Assembly: GCF_000384195.1 (NCBI RefSeq)
Contig: NZ_KB913034.1
Span: forward strand, 2,004,992 to 2,052,877
Direction: 5' to 3'
DNA length: 47,886 bases
Origin: Allobaculum stercoricanis DSM 13633
Lineage (GTDB): Bacteria > Bacillota_I > Bacilli_A > Erysipelotrichales > Erysipelotrichaceae
Every line of letters starts with the position of its first letter. Within the stretch, counting starts at the first letter, position 1. Below, in pieces: positions 8,641 through 18,481 of this stretch. The notes beneath the pieces were generated by a model. It was given only the letters and a program-made list of their open reading frames with translations, was not told the origin of the DNA and ran no database searches. A program made the translations under genes and the position numbers.

Positions 8641-9567
8641 TTAAGGGAGGGGATGATGTTGGGCGGTGTAGATGTCGTACCATTCTTGACGAGTGAGTTC
8701 GACCTTTGTTGCATCGACAATTTCTTTTAAGTGTGTCGGATTTGTTGTACCGGCAATGACTTGAATTTTTACAGGAAGACGTAAAATCCACGCCGCTCCA
8801 ATCGCAGATTTTGTGACTTGATATTTCGTCGCTAATGTTTCTAATACTGCGTTGAGTTTGGGATATTTTGGATTATCTAAATATGTGCCATCTTGCCAAC
8901 TTGCTTGGAAAGGACACCAAGCTTGTAAGGCGAGATCGTTCTCTAAAGCGTAGTCGAGAATTTGATCGGTGCGACTGATCGCATGATCATCTGTCATGTT
9001 GAAGAATACACTTTCATCAATGGCCAAAGCATGGACAGCCGAGAGTTGAATTTGATTGACGATTAAGTCTTGATCGATAAATTTTTGTAACATGCGCATT
9101 TTGGAAGCAGGGAAGTTCGATACACCAAAATAACGAACGAGTTTGCGATCATGGAGTTCTTGGAATGCTTGTGCGACTTCTTGGGGATCCATTAAAGGAT
9201 CAGGACGATGTAAAAGTAAAATATCGAGATAATCACAATGTAAATTTGCGATCGATTGTTCAGCTTGGCCAATGATGTAGTCTTTTGTGGTGTCATAGCG
9301 AGGACCACCATTGACTTGTTTGACGATGTCGCACTTCGATTGAATAATCATCTGCTTGCGAAGTTCTGGATGTTTAGCGAGCACTTGGCCAAAAGCAGGC
9401 TCTGTTCCATAAATATCGGCATGATCAAAGAAGTTAATGCCGAGATCTAAAGCACAACGAATCAGTTCTTCAAGTTGATCTTCGTTTAAAGAAGAAATGC
9501 GCATGCAGCCAAGGGCAATTTCGGAAACGTTTAAATCAGTGTGGGTAAGGTTAAAAGTTTTCATCAT
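8641..9567 (-). CDS. Aldo/keto reductase
   Basis: An NAD(P)H-dependent oxidoreductase of the TIM-barrel AKR superfamily, similar in style to the YdhF group; the substrate is unknown. The 308-residue protein carries the catalytic set: Asp and Tyr in FFDHADIYG, Lys in IIQSKCD and His in LLLHRPDP. VRYFGVSNF and the C-terminal nucleotide-binding region (IQVIAGTTNP) support the family. AGGA precedes the ATG-ATG start. It is monocistronic, and a TATAAT lies on its strand at 9649-9644. Confidence 0.9.
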   Translation of the reverse strand: MMKTFNLTHTDLNVSEIALGCMRISSLNEDQLEELIRCALDLGINFFDHADIYGTEPAFGQVLAKHPELRKQMIIQSKCDIVKQVNGGPRYDTTKDYIIGQAEQSIANLHCDYLDILLLHRPDPLMDPQEVAQAFQELHDRKLVRYFGVSNFPASKMRMLQKFIDQDLIVNQIQLSAVHALAIDESVFFNMTDDHAISRTDQILDYALENDLALQAWCPFQASWQDGTYLDNPKYPKLNAVLETLATKYQVTKSAIGAAWILRLPVKIQVIAGTTNPTHLKEIVDATKVELTRQEWYDIYTAQHHPLP

Positions 9568-9905
9568 GATTTTCCTATCTACTTTGTTGTTGGATTGATT
9601 CTCAAATAAAAGGAATTGTCGGGATCAATCTATTGATAACCTTATTATAATTGAAAATTTATGGATTAGAGAGATTTGCAAGCTCTAACGAGAAGTAAAA
9701 TTCAATCGATTAGAACGCTCAATTGGGTATAAATGCACAATTTACGCAAATGAATTAAAAATATAGTTTTGTTTGTACGCAAAATATACGCTAAAATACA
9801 GACGTAAAGTCTGATGAAAAAAATAAGAGTTTCCATTCAATATAAATCTCGATAGAATGGCAAAGATTAATTCTCACGAAACAATAGAAGAAAAGGAGGG
9901 AATTT
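9568..9905. promoter_or_regulatory. Divergent control region between aldo/keto reductase and uvrA
   Basis: The left part holds a minus-strand TATAAT (9644-9649) for the reductase. The right part holds the uvrA promoter, three TACGCAAA-like motifs and a small hairpin CAGAC-GTAAA-GTCTG at 9799-9813. No gene was found. Confidence 0.5.
9769..9797 (+). promoter_or_regulatory. Sigma-A type promoter of uvrA
   Basis: TTGTTT (9769-9774) and TAAAAT (9792-9797) are spaced by exactly 17 bases, about 110 bases before the uvrA start. TACGCAAA-like motifs sit at 9743, 9776 and 9787, the last two inside the spacer. Confidence 0.65.
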
Positions 9906-12722
9906 ATGGGATCCACAATTAAAATTCAAGGGGCACGAGAAAACAACCTCAAAAATGTCTCCCTTGAAATCCCTAAAGATAAACTCATCATTATGACGGG
10001 TGTTTCTGGAAGTGGAAAAACGTCCTTGGCTTTTGACACGATTTATGCTGAAGGACAACGTCGTTATATGGAATCTTTATCTTCCTATGCCCGTCAGTTT
10101 TTAGGAAATTCCGAAAAACCCGATGTGGATCAAATCGATGGCCTTTCTCCGGCAATCGCAATTGATCAAAAGACAACGTCCCATAACCCACGTTCTACAG
10201 TTGGAACTGTGACGGAAATTTATGATTATTTACGTCTTTTATATGCGCGCATCGGTGTGCCCTATTGTCCAGAACATGGTGAACCGATTACAGGCATGAC
10301 CGTAACCGAAATGGTTGACCAAGTCATGTTACTGGCTGAAGGGACAAAAACAACAGTTTTAGCCCCAATCGCCTTAGGAAAAAAAGGAACGTTTAAAGAT
10401 ACATTTGCCCGATTGATGAAAGAGGGCTATTTACGTGTCCGCGTCGATGGTGAAATTCGTTTATTAGAAGAACTTGAACCATTAGAAAAAAATAAAAAAC
10501 ACGATATTGAAGTCGTGGTTGACCGTATTGTCCGTCGGGATAATCGTAGTCGCTATTATGACTCGATTCAAACGGCATTAAATATTGGAGAAGGAATGGC
10601 AGAAGTCGTTACCGATGAAGAAACATTACGTTTCTCTTCCAATTATGCCTGCAATATTTGTGGCTTTACAGTGCCAAAACTAGAACCACGTCTGTTTTCT
10701 TTTAACGCCCCAATGGGCGCATGTCCAGAATGTAAAGGGATTGGGACAATTCAAAAAGTCGATCTTGACTTATTGATTCCGAATTGGAATTTATCGCTCA
10801 ATGAAGGAGCGATTACGTTCTATAAAAACATGACGCAATCGAGCAACCAATTGTGGCAGCGTCTAGAAGCAGTCTGCGATCACTTTGGCATTGATATGGA
10901 TGCCCCCATCAAAGATTTACCGAAAAAACAACTCGATAAAATTTTATATGGTTCCCAAGAACCGATTCAATTTTCAATTTATAACACCAAAGGATTAGAA
11001 CGAAAATACGATGAACCGATCGAAGGAATTGTCGATATGATCGAACGCCGTTATCTAGAAACGGGATCTTCTTGGAGTCGAGATTGGTATGAAACATTTT
11101 TATCCGAACAAGAATGTCCATCTTGTCATGGAGCGCGTTTGAATCGAGAAGTGCTAGCTGTTCGCATTGGCGGAAAAAATATTTATGAATGGACGCAAAT
11201 GAGTGTGGTTCAAAGTATTCAATTTATTGATCAATTAGAACTCACCCCAACCCAACGCAAAATTTCCGATCTCGTTTTAAAAGAAATTCGCTCTCGTTTG
11301 AATTTTTTAAAAAATGTCGGTTTAACGTATTTAACGCTAGATCGTTTGGCTTCTACTTTGTCAGGGGGAGAAAGCCAACGAATTCGTCTAGCAACCCAAA
11401 TTGGTTCTAGACTAACCGGAGTGATGTACGTTTTAGATGAACCATCCATTGGTTTGCATCAACGAGATAATGATCGCCTTATTGAAACGCTTAAAGACAT
11501 GCGCGATTTAGGGAACACCTTAATTGTTGTTGAGCACGATGAAGATACGATGCGGGCGAGTGATTTCATTGTTGATGTGGGACCTGGTGCAGGAATTCAT
11601 GGTGGAAACATCGTTGCGATGGGAACGCCACAAGAAGTGATGAATAACGACAACTCCATTACGGGTCGCTTTTTATCAGGAAAAGAAAAAATTCCTGTAC
11701 CAAGCGAACGCCGTAAGGGAAATGGGAAGAGTTTACAAGTGATTGATGCGACGCACAATAACTTAAAACACGTGAATGCTGAATTCCCGTTAGGTACGCT
11801 AACCGTCGTGACGGGGGTATCGGGTTCAGGAAAATCGTCTTTAGTCACAGAAGTTCTTACCCATACGATTCAGCACCATTTAGGAAAAGTACGGACAAAA
11901 CCAGGCCAAGCGAGAGAAGTGAAAGGTTTAGAAGAAATTGATAAACTCATCGAAATATCGCAAGAACCAATTGGACGCACCCCGCGTTCCAATCCAGCAA
12001 CCTATGTTGGCGTATTTGATGACATTCGTGATCTTTATGCGCAAACAAAAGAAGCAAAGCTTTTAGGATTTACGAAATCACAGTTCTCCTTCAACGTGAA
12101 AGGGGGACGTTGTGAAGCTTGCCAAGGGGATGGAATTCGCAAGATCTCGATGCATTTTTTACCCGATATTTATGTCGATTGTGATGTTTGTCATGGCAAA
12201 CGGTATAACGAAGAAACGCTGCAAGTGAAATATAGAGATAAGACAATTGCGGATGTTCTTGAAATGACAGTTGAAGAAGGAATTGAATTTTTCTCTTCTA
12301 TTTCCAAAATTCGTCATAAATTACAAACCCTTTCCGATGTGGGATTGTCTTATATTAAATTAGGACAATCGGCAACGACTTTATCGGGTGGGGAAGCCCA
12401 ACGTGTAAAATTGGCCAGTGAGTTGCAGAAAAAACCAACTGGAAAAACAGTCTTCATTTTAGATGAACCGACAACGGGACTGCATTCTTCAGACGTGCGT
12501 AAATTGATTGAGGTTTTACAGCGCCTTGTGGATACAGGCAATACAGTCATTGTCATCGAACACAATTTAGATGTGATCAAAAATGCCGATTATATCATTG
12601 ATATTGGACCAGAAGGTGGCGATGAAGGGGGACAAATTGTTGCCAAAGGAACTCCGGAAGAAATTGTGCAATGTCCACAAAGTTATACGGGAAAATACCT
12701 CAAACCCCTTTTAGAACAATAA
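9906..12722 (+). CDS. uvrA: Excinuclease ABC subunit A
   Basis: UvrA is the damage-recognition ATPase of nucleotide excision repair and loads UvrB. The 938-residue length is normal. The protein has two ABC modules: first Walker [13 protein letters not shown] near residue 30 and second [11 protein letters not shown] near 640, LSGGE signatures in both halves, and zinc-binding cysteine sets (CNIC with CPEC; CEAC with CDVC). AAAAGGAGGG precedes the ATG. In many Firmicutes uvrB lies directly upstream; here it does not, and uvrA has its own promoter and terminator. Confidence 0.97.
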   Translation: MGSTIKIQGARENNLKNVSLEIPKDKLIIMTGVSGSGKTSLAFDTIYAEGQRRYMESLSSYARQFLGNSEKPDVDQIDGLSPAIAIDQKTTSHNPRSTVGTVTEIYDYLRLLYARIGVPYCPEHGEPITGMTVTEMVDQVMLLAEGTKTTVLAPIALGKKGTFKDTFARLMKEGYLRVRVDGEIRLLEELEPLEKNKKHDIEVVVDRIVRRDNRSRYYDSIQTALNIGEGMAEVVTDEETLRFSSNYACNICGFTVPKLEPRLFSFNAPMGACPECKGIGTIQKVDLDLLIPNWNLSLNEGAITFYKNMTQSSNQLWQRLEAVCDHFGIDMDAPIKDLPKKQLDKILYGSQEPIQFSIYNTKGLERKYDEPIEGIVDMIERRYLETGSSWSRDWYETFLSEQECPSCHGARLNREVLAVRIGGKNIYEWTQMSVVQSIQFIDQLELTPTQRKISDLVLKEIRSRLNFLKNVGLTYLTLDRLASTLSGGESQRIRLATQIGSRLTGVMYVLDEPSIGLHQRDNDRLIETLKDMRDLGNTLIVVEHDEDTMRASDFIVDVGPGAGIHGGNIVAMGTPQEVMNNDNSITGRFLSGKEKIPVPSERRKGNGKSLQVIDATHNNLKHVNAEFPLGTLTVVTGVSGSGKSSLVTEVLTHTIQHHLGKVRTKPGQAREVKGLEEIDKLIEISQEPIGRTPRSNPATYVGVFDDIRDLYAQTKEAKLLGFTKSQFSFNVKGGRCEACQGDGIRKISMHFLPDIYVDCDVCHGKRYNEETLQVKYRDKTIADVLEMTVEEGIEFFSSISKIRHKLQTLSDVGLSYIKLGQSATTLSGGEAQRVKLASELQKKPTGKTVFILDEPTTGLHSSDVRKLIEVLQRLVDTGNTVIVIEHNLDVIKNADYIIDIGPEGGDEGGQIVAKGTPEEIVQCPQSYTGKYLKPLLEQ

Positions 12723-12738
12723 AAGAATCAAACAAATA

Positions 12739-12775
12739 AGCTGAAATCAACCATGCGATTTCAGCTTGTTTTTAT
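12739..12775 (+). terminator. Terminator after uvrA
   Basis: AAGCTGAAATC pairs perfectly with GATTTCAGCTT around an eight-base loop and is followed by GTTTTTA. Confidence 0.85.
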
Positions 12776-12952
12776 CTCGATGATGAATGATCGAATTATG
12801 TATATAACCGATATAGGATTAAGAACAAGTTAAGATTTTCATTTGGTGTTTACACTTTAGAGTAAAATTTAGAAACTTACTGCTCAAATGCGCAGTTATA
12901 TGTTTAACTAGATACGTCAAACCTTAAAAGTTTGAATAAAGGAGGAGCAGGC

Positions 12953-13885
12953 ATGCCTAGAACGACTGTAGAAGAACTCAATAAACGTTTTCATTATCAC
13001 CAAGTAACTGGCTCGCCCGCTTCGTTAAATCGGGCAATCACTTTGCCTGATATTAACCGACCAGGATTAGAACTTGCCGGTTATTTTTCAAATTCCCAAA
13101 CGAAACGCGTCATTGTCATCGGGGGAAAAGAGTACCGCTATATCACCGACGAAATGGATGAAATTTCTCAACGGCGGGCATTTGAATTTTTAACAAATGA
13201 AGATACGCCTTGTATTTTGATTACTGGGGATCATACTTGTCCACCCGTTTTAAAAGAAATTGCGGATCGGAAAGACTTCCCTGTTTTCGAAACAAATCGA
13301 AAAACGAGTCAATTAGTGGTCAATGTAACGAACTGGTTAGATGGACAATTAGCGCCTGCTCAATTAATCCATGCCGAACTTGTTCGTGTTCATGGTGTGG
13401 GTGTTTTAATCACCGGAGCAAGTGGAATGGGAAAAAGTGAAATCGTTTTGGATCTTGTTAAACGAGGCCATCAATTAGTTGCCGATGATCGCGTCGATGT
13501 ATATCGCGTGCATAACTCATTGATTGGACGAAGTGCCCAAATCATTGCGGGTTATATGGAACTAAGAGGCGTTGGGATTATTGATGTGAAACGCTTATAC
13601 GGCATCACGTCAGTCGCAAATTCGACAGAGATCAGTTTTGAAGTTTGTCTTGAGCCCTTTGATCCGAATGGAGATTACGATCGTATCGGATTAGATCATG
13701 ACGAATATAACGAATACTTAGGTATCAAAATTCCAAAGTTAAGAATCCCTGTGACGTATGGTCGCCCAATGGGAACCGTTATTGAAACAGCAGTGACGAA
13801 CTATTTATTACAACAAGATGGTTTTGATTCAGCACGAGAGTTTGAAGAACTCGTTCTTTCTGAAATCGAAAAAAACCGCATTTAG
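12953..13885 (+). CDS. hprK: HPr kinase/phosphorylase
   Basis: This bifunctional enzyme phosphorylates Ser46 of HPr with ATP or pyrophosphate and reverses it by phosphorolysis, releasing pyrophosphate; it sets carbon catabolite repression through CcpA. The 310-residue protein has the P-loop GASGMGKS at 155-162, DD at 178-179, and the signature ELRGVGIIDV near 203-212. The start is the ATG preceded by AAAGGAGGAG; an in-frame TTG 21 bases upstream would swallow that site. A hairpin follows, then the PpaX-like fusion gene, matching the functional hprK-ppaX link of Bacillus. Confidence 0.96.
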   Translation: MPRTTVEELNKRFHYHQVTGSPASLNRAITLPDINRPGLELAGYFSNSQTKRVIVIGGKEYRYITDEMDEISQRRAFEFLTNEDTPCILITGDHTCPPVLKEIADRKDFPVFETNRKTSQLVVNVTNWLDGQLAPAQLIHAELVRVHGVGVLITGASGMGKSEIVLDLVKRGHQLVADDRVDVYRVHNSLIGRSAQIIAGYMELRGVGIIDVKRLYGITSVANSTEISFEVCLEPFDPNGDYDRIGLDHDEYNEYLGIKIPKLRIPVTYGRPMGTVIETAVTNYLLQQDGFDSAREFEELVLSEIEKNRI

Positions 13886-13897
13886 AATGAAACGTTC

Positions 13898-13927
13898 AAG
13901 GAACAGGACAACTCCTGTTCCTTTTCT
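13898..13927 (+). terminator. Hairpin between hprK and the membrane-PpaX gene
   Basis: AAGGAACAGGA and TCCTGTTCCTT form a perfect stem with a four-base loop, followed by TTCT. The tail is weak in T, so partial read-through into the next gene is likely; it could lower downstream expression relative to hprK. Confidence 0.6.
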
Positions 13928-13945
13928 ACATCGAAAGGAGACAGT

Positions 13946-15175
13946 ATGGAAAAGACAATCCTTTGGGCATTGGATACGGGATTTGGCTTATTCTTCATGA
14001 TTTGGGGTGTGGAAAGCACATTTCAAAAATGGGGAATTACCCAAAAGCAAAGACAAAAAGGAATTGCGATCTATTTGATTGTTGTCTTTTTGTTGAATGC
14101 TTTATTACACCAAGTGATGCTCGCTATGATCATCGCGGCAATTTTAGTTGCCTTTGTTTTTCCGATGGAGATTCATGCGCTACGGGCATTGGATGCTTGG
14201 GGCCTTTGGTCAATCATCGGCGCTGCCTTTGTTTTATGGACGAATACAAAAGCCGAGATGATGATTTGGATCATCAGCACTCTTTTCTTATTTGGTGCAT
14301 TTATTTTTATTCGCCAAGTGTTTACGCGTAAATTTTATTCTTGCTTTGGACAAGTCGGGATGCTTTCGATTCTACTTGTATGTGGGGCTACTTATTTTGG
14401 TCTACAAGCAGAAGAAAACATGTTGGCGTATTGGCTCAATCTGATTTTAATCGCACTGAGTATGATTGGCTTTGTGTATGTTGGCCTGAACAAGAAACAA
14501 ATGGCTAAGCCATTATTATTGTTTGATTTGGATGGAACATTAATCGATTCCCAACCTCTTGTTTTTGAAACATTTCGCCAAGTGTTTGCCAAACTAAAAC
14601 CGGGCTATCCATTAAGTGATCAAGAGTTGTATTCCTTTTTTGGACCGACATTAGAAACGACATTTTTACGTTACTTTCATCCCGATGAAATTGACGATGT
14701 TATTGAGTTGTATCAACAAATCAATCGCCAGTTGCATGCTGAATATTTAAAGGAAATGCCTTATGCGCTAGAAACGATTGTTCAATTGCATGAGCAAGGT
14801 TATGTACTGGGAATTGTTTCGAATAAACGGCATGCGGTCGTGGAACTTGGATTAGAACAAAGTAAACTCAAACCTTACATGGATGCAGTTTATGGCAAAG
14901 AAGACCAACCGGTATGTAAGCCAAAGCCCGATGGATTAATTCATGCTGCCAAACAAATGGGGTACAAATTGGACGAAGTGCTCTATTTTGGTGACAATGC
15001 GGCAGATATTCAAGCGGCGAAAGGGGCGGCTTTTTATTCCGTAGGTTATACTTTAGATACCATACAAAAACAATCATTACTCAACGCTAAACCATGTGCG
15101 TTTATTGATGATTTAAGAAAAATAACCAAGCTATTAAAGGAGGATCAGATATGGATCGACAAGTCGATTTGGTAA
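13946..15175 (+). CDS. Fusion of a multi-pass membrane domain with a PpaX-like HAD phosphatase
   Basis: A single uninterrupted 409-codon frame. Residues 1 to about 185 are strongly hydrophobic, with about six predicted membrane spans, and match no family I recognise. From about residue 190 the protein is a HAD hydrolase: motif I FDLDGTLIDS, motif II region GIVSNKR, and motif III/IV with KPKPDG and YFGDNAADIQAAK. The HAD half resembles PpaX and phosphoglycolate phosphatase. Position after hprK and before trxB favours PpaX, which hydrolyses pyrophosphate released by HprK. In Bacillus lgt lies between hprK and ppaX; the membrane part here lacks the Lgt HGGL motif. AAAGGAG precedes the ATG, and the end overlaps trxB by 25 bases. 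Confidence 0.85.
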   Translation: MEKTILWALDTGFGLFFMIWGVESTFQKWGITQKQRQKGIAIYLIVVFLLNALLHQVMLAMIIAAILVAFVFPMEIHALRALDAWGLWSIIGAAFVLWTNTKAEMMIWIISTLFLFGAFIFIRQVFTRKFYSCFGQVGMLSILLVCGATYFGLQAEENMLAYWLNLILIALSMIGFVYVGLNKKQMAKPLLLFDLDGTLIDSQPLVFETFRQVFAKLKPGYPLSDQELYSFFGPTLETTFLRYFHPDEIDDVIELYQQINRQLHAEYLKEMPYALETIVQLHEQGYVLGIVSNKRHAVVELGLEQSKLKPYMDAVYGKEDQPVCKPKPDGLIHAAKQMGYKLDEVLYFGDNAADIQAAKGAAFYSVGYTLDTIQKQSLLNAKPCAFIDDLRKITKLLKEDQIWIDKSIW

Positions 15176-16065
15176 TTATTGGTGCAGGACCTGCCGGTAT
15201 GGCTGCTGCATTATATGGATCACGAGCAGGATTATCTACAGTGATGATCGATGCATCTGCTCCTGGTGGAAAATTATTAAAAACGTATCAAATTGAAAAC
15301 TATCCTGGTGTCGGAACAGTAAGTGGGCCAGATTTAGCAATGCAAATGTATCAACAATCTATCGCATTTGGCGCTGAATTTCTGTATGGCGAAGTCGTAG
15401 AAGTCACTCAGGATAAAAAAGTCCGTTTAGCAGATGGCACCGTTCTAGAAGCTAAAGCGGTAATCATTGGCACAGGAGCTCGAGAAAAAGAAATGGGGAT
15501 TCCCAATGAAGCAGAAGCCATTGGCCATGGCGAAAGCTTCTGCGCAGTTTGCGACGGGGCATTTTTCAGAAATAAAGATGTTGTCGTTATCGGTGGTGGA
15601 AATTCCGCATTAGAAGAAGCGCAATTCTTAACTCGATTTGCGAGTCATGTTACGATCGTGATTCGTCGTGATGTATTTAGAGGATCTGTTAAAGCACAAA
15701 AAGAAGTTGAAGAAAACGAAAAGATCTCAGTGATCTACCATCATATTCCAAAAGAAGTTGTCTTAACGGATGGAAAAGTGTCTGGCATCGTTTTAGAAAA
15801 TGTGCAAACAAAAGAGCAACAAACATTAGCATGCCAAGGAATTTTCCCTTTTATTGGCCAAGTACCAGAAACATCATTTGTGAAAGACTTAGGAATTTTG
15901 AACGAACGTGGCTATGTGATTGCCAATGAGCAATTGGAAACAGCAGTCAAAGGAATCTATGTTGCCGGTGACTGCAAAGAAAAAGATTTACGCCAAGTCG
16001 TTACTGCAACAGCAGATGGTGTAATTGCCGCAACCAATGCATTCCACGCTATTACTGGGATGTAA
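15151..16065 (+). CDS. trxB: Thioredoxin reductase (FAD/NADPH dependent)
   Basis: The enzyme passes electrons from NADPH through FAD to thioredoxin. The 304-residue protein has the FAD-binding GAGPAGMAAA near residue 11, the redox pair CAVC at 131-134, the NADPH-binding VIGGGNSALEEA near 147 and the C-terminal GIYVAGDCKEKDLRQVVTA. AAAGGAGGATCAG precedes the ATG, inside the end of the fusion gene, so translation is probably coupled. Its likely partner trxA is encoded at 45825 in this window, about 30 kb away. Confidence 0.96.
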   Translation: MDRQVDLVIIGAGPAGMAAALYGSRAGLSTVMIDASAPGGKLLKTYQIENYPGVGTVSGPDLAMQMYQQSIAFGAEFLYGEVVEVTQDKKVRLADGTVLEAKAVIIGTGAREKEMGIPNEAEAIGHGESFCAVCDGAFFRNKDVVVIGGGNSALEEAQFLTRFASHVTIVIRRDVFRGSVKAQKEVEENEKISVIYHHIPKEVVLTDGKVSGIVLENVQTKEQQTLACQGIFPFIGQVPETSFVKDLGILNERGYVIANEQLETAVKGIYVAGDCKEKDLRQVVTATADGVIAATNAFHAITGM

Positions 16066-16116
16066 TGACTTTTGTTCAATCCTAAAATCCTTAAAGAAAA
16101 TTACTTAAATCAATAG

Positions 16117-16154
16117 AAAAACGCCCGGAACTGAGTATAGAACCGGGCGTTTTT
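16117..16154 (+). terminator. Strong bidirectional terminator after trxB
   Basis: AAAAACGCCCGG pairs with CCGGGCGTTTTT around a 14-base loop, GC-rich at the base and flanked by A5 and T5, so it can stop both the trxB transcript and the opposing lipoprotein transcript. Confidence 0.9.
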
Positions 16155-16200
16155 GCGAAATTAATGCGGGTATAAAGCCAATGTAGATTGTGCGTAGAGT

Positions 16201-16347
16201 TTAATGCTCAGATGAATTGAGGACTTCAGAATAATATGAATTGTAATCTTTTAGGCTGATCATTGTATCTTCGTTTTGATCTGTAGAAGAGCATCCACAA
16301 AAGAGAAATAAAATTAAAGCAAATAAAGATAACGTTTTGATATTCAT
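16201..16347 (-). CDS. Small putative lipoprotein
   Basis: A 48-residue product with a short basic start, a hydrophobic stretch (LSLFALILFLF) and the lipobox-like CGCSS, where the second Cys would be lipidated after signal peptidase II cleavage. The mature part would be only about 30 residues, acidic and polar. AAAGGAG precedes the ATG at 16347; the longer open frame upstream to 16479 has no ribosome site. It lies downstream of the polysaccharide deacetylase gene on the same strand but beyond its terminator. The function is unknown. Confidence 0.6.
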   Translation of the reverse strand: MNIKTLSLFALILFLFCGCSSTDQNEDTMISLKDYNSYYSEVLNSSEH

Positions 16348-16513
16348 CCTATTTTCTCCTTTATCTACAATTTGATTGTTAATAAAATTGTAGTGTATAT
16401 AAATTAAAATGTCGAGTTTGAATTTTAATGCCACAAAGATATTCTTTTCTCTTTCATTGTATGAGATAGAGCGTGCCAAGTATGAAGATCTCGTTGTGCC
16501 AAAGAAGGGAAAT

Positions 16514-16543
16514 AAAAAAAGAACCCGATGAGAAATCGGATTC
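16514..16543 (-). terminator. Terminator of the polysaccharide deacetylase gene
   Basis: On the minus strand GAATCCGAT pairs with ATCGGGTTC (one G-T pair) around TTCTC, followed by T7. It begins 13 bases after the stop. Confidence 0.8.
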
Positions 16544-16556
16544 TAAGTGGAAAAGA

Positions 16557-17987
16557 TTAATTGACTACACCGTGATGAACGGGAGCAGAACGACGAGTAA
16601 GTGGTTTGAAGACATAACCTGCGTCACGATAGGCCGCAATAATTTGTGGTAAAGCTTGCGCAGTTGTTGGTTTTGCATCTGTGTCATGCATTAAAATCAC
16701 AACATCATCCATGCCAATACCGGCTGTGGAATTCTCAACGATTTGTTCCACAGGGACACCATTAGCGGAAGCATCGGTGGAATCGATGTTCCAGTCAAAA
16801 TAGGCATATCCTTTATTTTGCACTTCTTGAACTAAAGTCGACATAATGCCTGGGCAATAAGAAGCAGAAATAGAGTTCGAAGAACCACCCGGGAAACGAA
16901 TAATATCGGCTTTTACTCCTGTTTGTTGCTCAACGAGATTACTAATGTCTTGTAAATCTTTGAAGTAAGCTTCTGTTGACGAGTAGACAGTTGGATAATC
17001 GTGTGTATAGGTGTGCAGGGCAATAGTATGACCATCGTCAACAATGTCTTTCATGAAGCCATAACTTTCTGGGTTAAAGGCGGTTACGAAGAAAGTCGCT
17101 TTTGCATCATTCTCTTTTAATATTTTTAAGATATCGCCCGTTAAGGCGGAAGGTCCATCATCAAATGTTAAGTAACAAACTTTTTTACCAAAGTCAGGAT
17201 CTTCGGCAATATTGATCGTTTGTTTATAGGTTTTCATATTTCCGGAGCGATCAATTGCGGTGTAATTGACGGTATAATTTCCTGGAACATCAGTATTTAA
17301 TTGAGAAGAGTCAACAGTGATTTGCGGATCAGGATCGATGTCATCGACTGCTTTATATTGTTGAACGGTAAAGTGATCCCCTTGGATAAGATCGACTTTT
17401 TCTTCGAAGTTTTCGATTTTAGGTGCTTTTTTATCAATCGTGCGTTCTAAGGTTGCTGTTTTTGTTGTGGTATTGCCATGAGAGTCTTTTGCGGTAATCG
17501 TAATTTGATTTTTACCCGATTGGCCCGGATAGATATCGCCATCGATTCGTAAATTGTATTCAGAAGCATCAGAAACAGATTCGATAAAATCGTTTTGAGA
17601 AACGACTTGGGTCGTATCGGTTTTGATATCTTTTAAAACGAGATCAGGACCTTTCGTGTCTTTGACTTCGACAGTGAAAGGATAAGTCTTATTTTTGTAT
17701 TGATAAGAAGCTTCAACTTCGCCAAGAACATTTGAATCGACATCACCTTGAAATGTCACATTTGTTTTGGAGTCAAAGAAAAGGGATTTGATATTTCCAT
17801 AAGGATCAAATGTTTCACCATATTCAGCAATGTAATGATCGGTTTTTATGGAGAGGGGATTAAAAAATCTAAATACACCCCAGATCAAAGCAAAAATTCC
17901 GATAATACCGACAAGTAAAATCGCAACTCGATCATAGCGAATGCGCTTTTTTCGTTTTTTTTGATTGGTATTGGGTGTGTTCGTCAT
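16557..17987 (-). CDS. Membrane-anchored polysaccharide deacetylase with Ig-like domains
   Basis: Probably removes N-acetyl groups from peptidoglycan or another cell-surface glycan. The 476-residue protein has a lysine/arginine-rich start, one membrane anchor at about 21-38, two or three Ig-like/cadherin-like beta domains (about 45-260, with VKDTKGPDL and DKKAPKI boundaries), and a C-terminal NodB domain. NodB motifs are complete: TFDDGPS (274-280), the metal ligands His325 and His329 in HTYTHD, RFPGG near 364, and LMHD near the end. The start is the ATG behind GGAGG; the frame extends ten codons upstream without a site. The layout resembles PgdA-type enzymes that confer lysozyme resistance; the substrate is inferred. 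Confidence 0.92.
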   Translation of the reverse strand: MTNTPNTNQKKRKKRIRYDRVAILLVGIIGIFALIWGVFRFFNPLSIKTDHYIAEYGETFDPYGNIKSLFFDSKTNVTFQGDVDSNVLGEVEASYQYKNKTYPFTVEVKDTKGPDLVLKDIKTDTTQVVSQNDFIESVSDASEYNLRIDGDIYPGQSGKNQITITAKDSHGNTTTKTATLERTIDKKAPKIENFEEKVDLIQGDHFTVQQYKAVDDIDPDPQITVDSSQLNTDVPGNYTVNYTAIDRSGNMKTYKQTINIAEDPDFGKKVCYLTFDDGPSALTGDILKILKENDAKATFFVTAFNPESYGFMKDIVDDGHTIALHTYTHDYPTVYSSTEAYFKDLQDISNLVEQQTGVKADIIRFPGGSSNSISASYCPGIMSTLVQEVQNKGYAYFDWNIDSTDASANGVPVEQIVENSTAGIGMDDVVILMHDTDAKPTTAQALPQIIAAYRDAGYVFKPLTRRSAPVHHGVVN

Positions 17988-18481
17988 AAGTCCTCCATAT
18001 TTTATATGCATAAACAATGAAGTTGAATCATCGTTTTGTCGTTTGGGATTTGTTTTTCAATTCGCTTCCATCATCAGGATGGCATCTATGTTTAAGTCTA
18101 TCAAAATCATGCTCGATAAATGATTAAATCGTGCGAAATGTCAGAAAAGATTTTCGGTCTAAAAAATGAAGAAATCATAAAGTTCAACTCGCCCAAAACG
18201 GGTTGAAAATAGAAGTAGAAATGCTCTTCATTTGGATCGATTCTATGCAAATTTAAAGTTTACATAAAATTTGGAATGAAGTCATAAAGTTTTCGATTTC
18301 GAAATAAAGCGGTTACCAAAGCGGAAAAATCGAATCTTTTTGGAGTGTCGAATTTAGATCAAAAAAGTAAAAAATCACATAGAAACAAGCATTCCAATAG
18401 CATCTTAATTCTATAGCGGCAAGTTTAAAAAAGATTCATGAGGGTGCATGGTATCATGATTTTCAGAGAGGCGTTATAGAT
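17988..18481. other. Intergenic region between divergent genes, no gene seen
   Basis: Nearly 500 bases without a supportable reading frame. A hairpin TTCAACTCG / CGGGTTGAA lies at 18183-18207. CATAAAGTT occurs twice (about 18176 and 18283). An extended -10 like TGGTATCAT lies about 30 bases before the plus-strand gene. It presumably holds the divergent promoters. Confidence 0.4.

Noticed and set aside
13946..14510. Lgt (prolipoprotein diacylglyceryl transferase) at the place it occupies in Bacillus
   Set aside because: The membrane domain lacks the HGGL motif and is too short; it is joined to the HAD domain.
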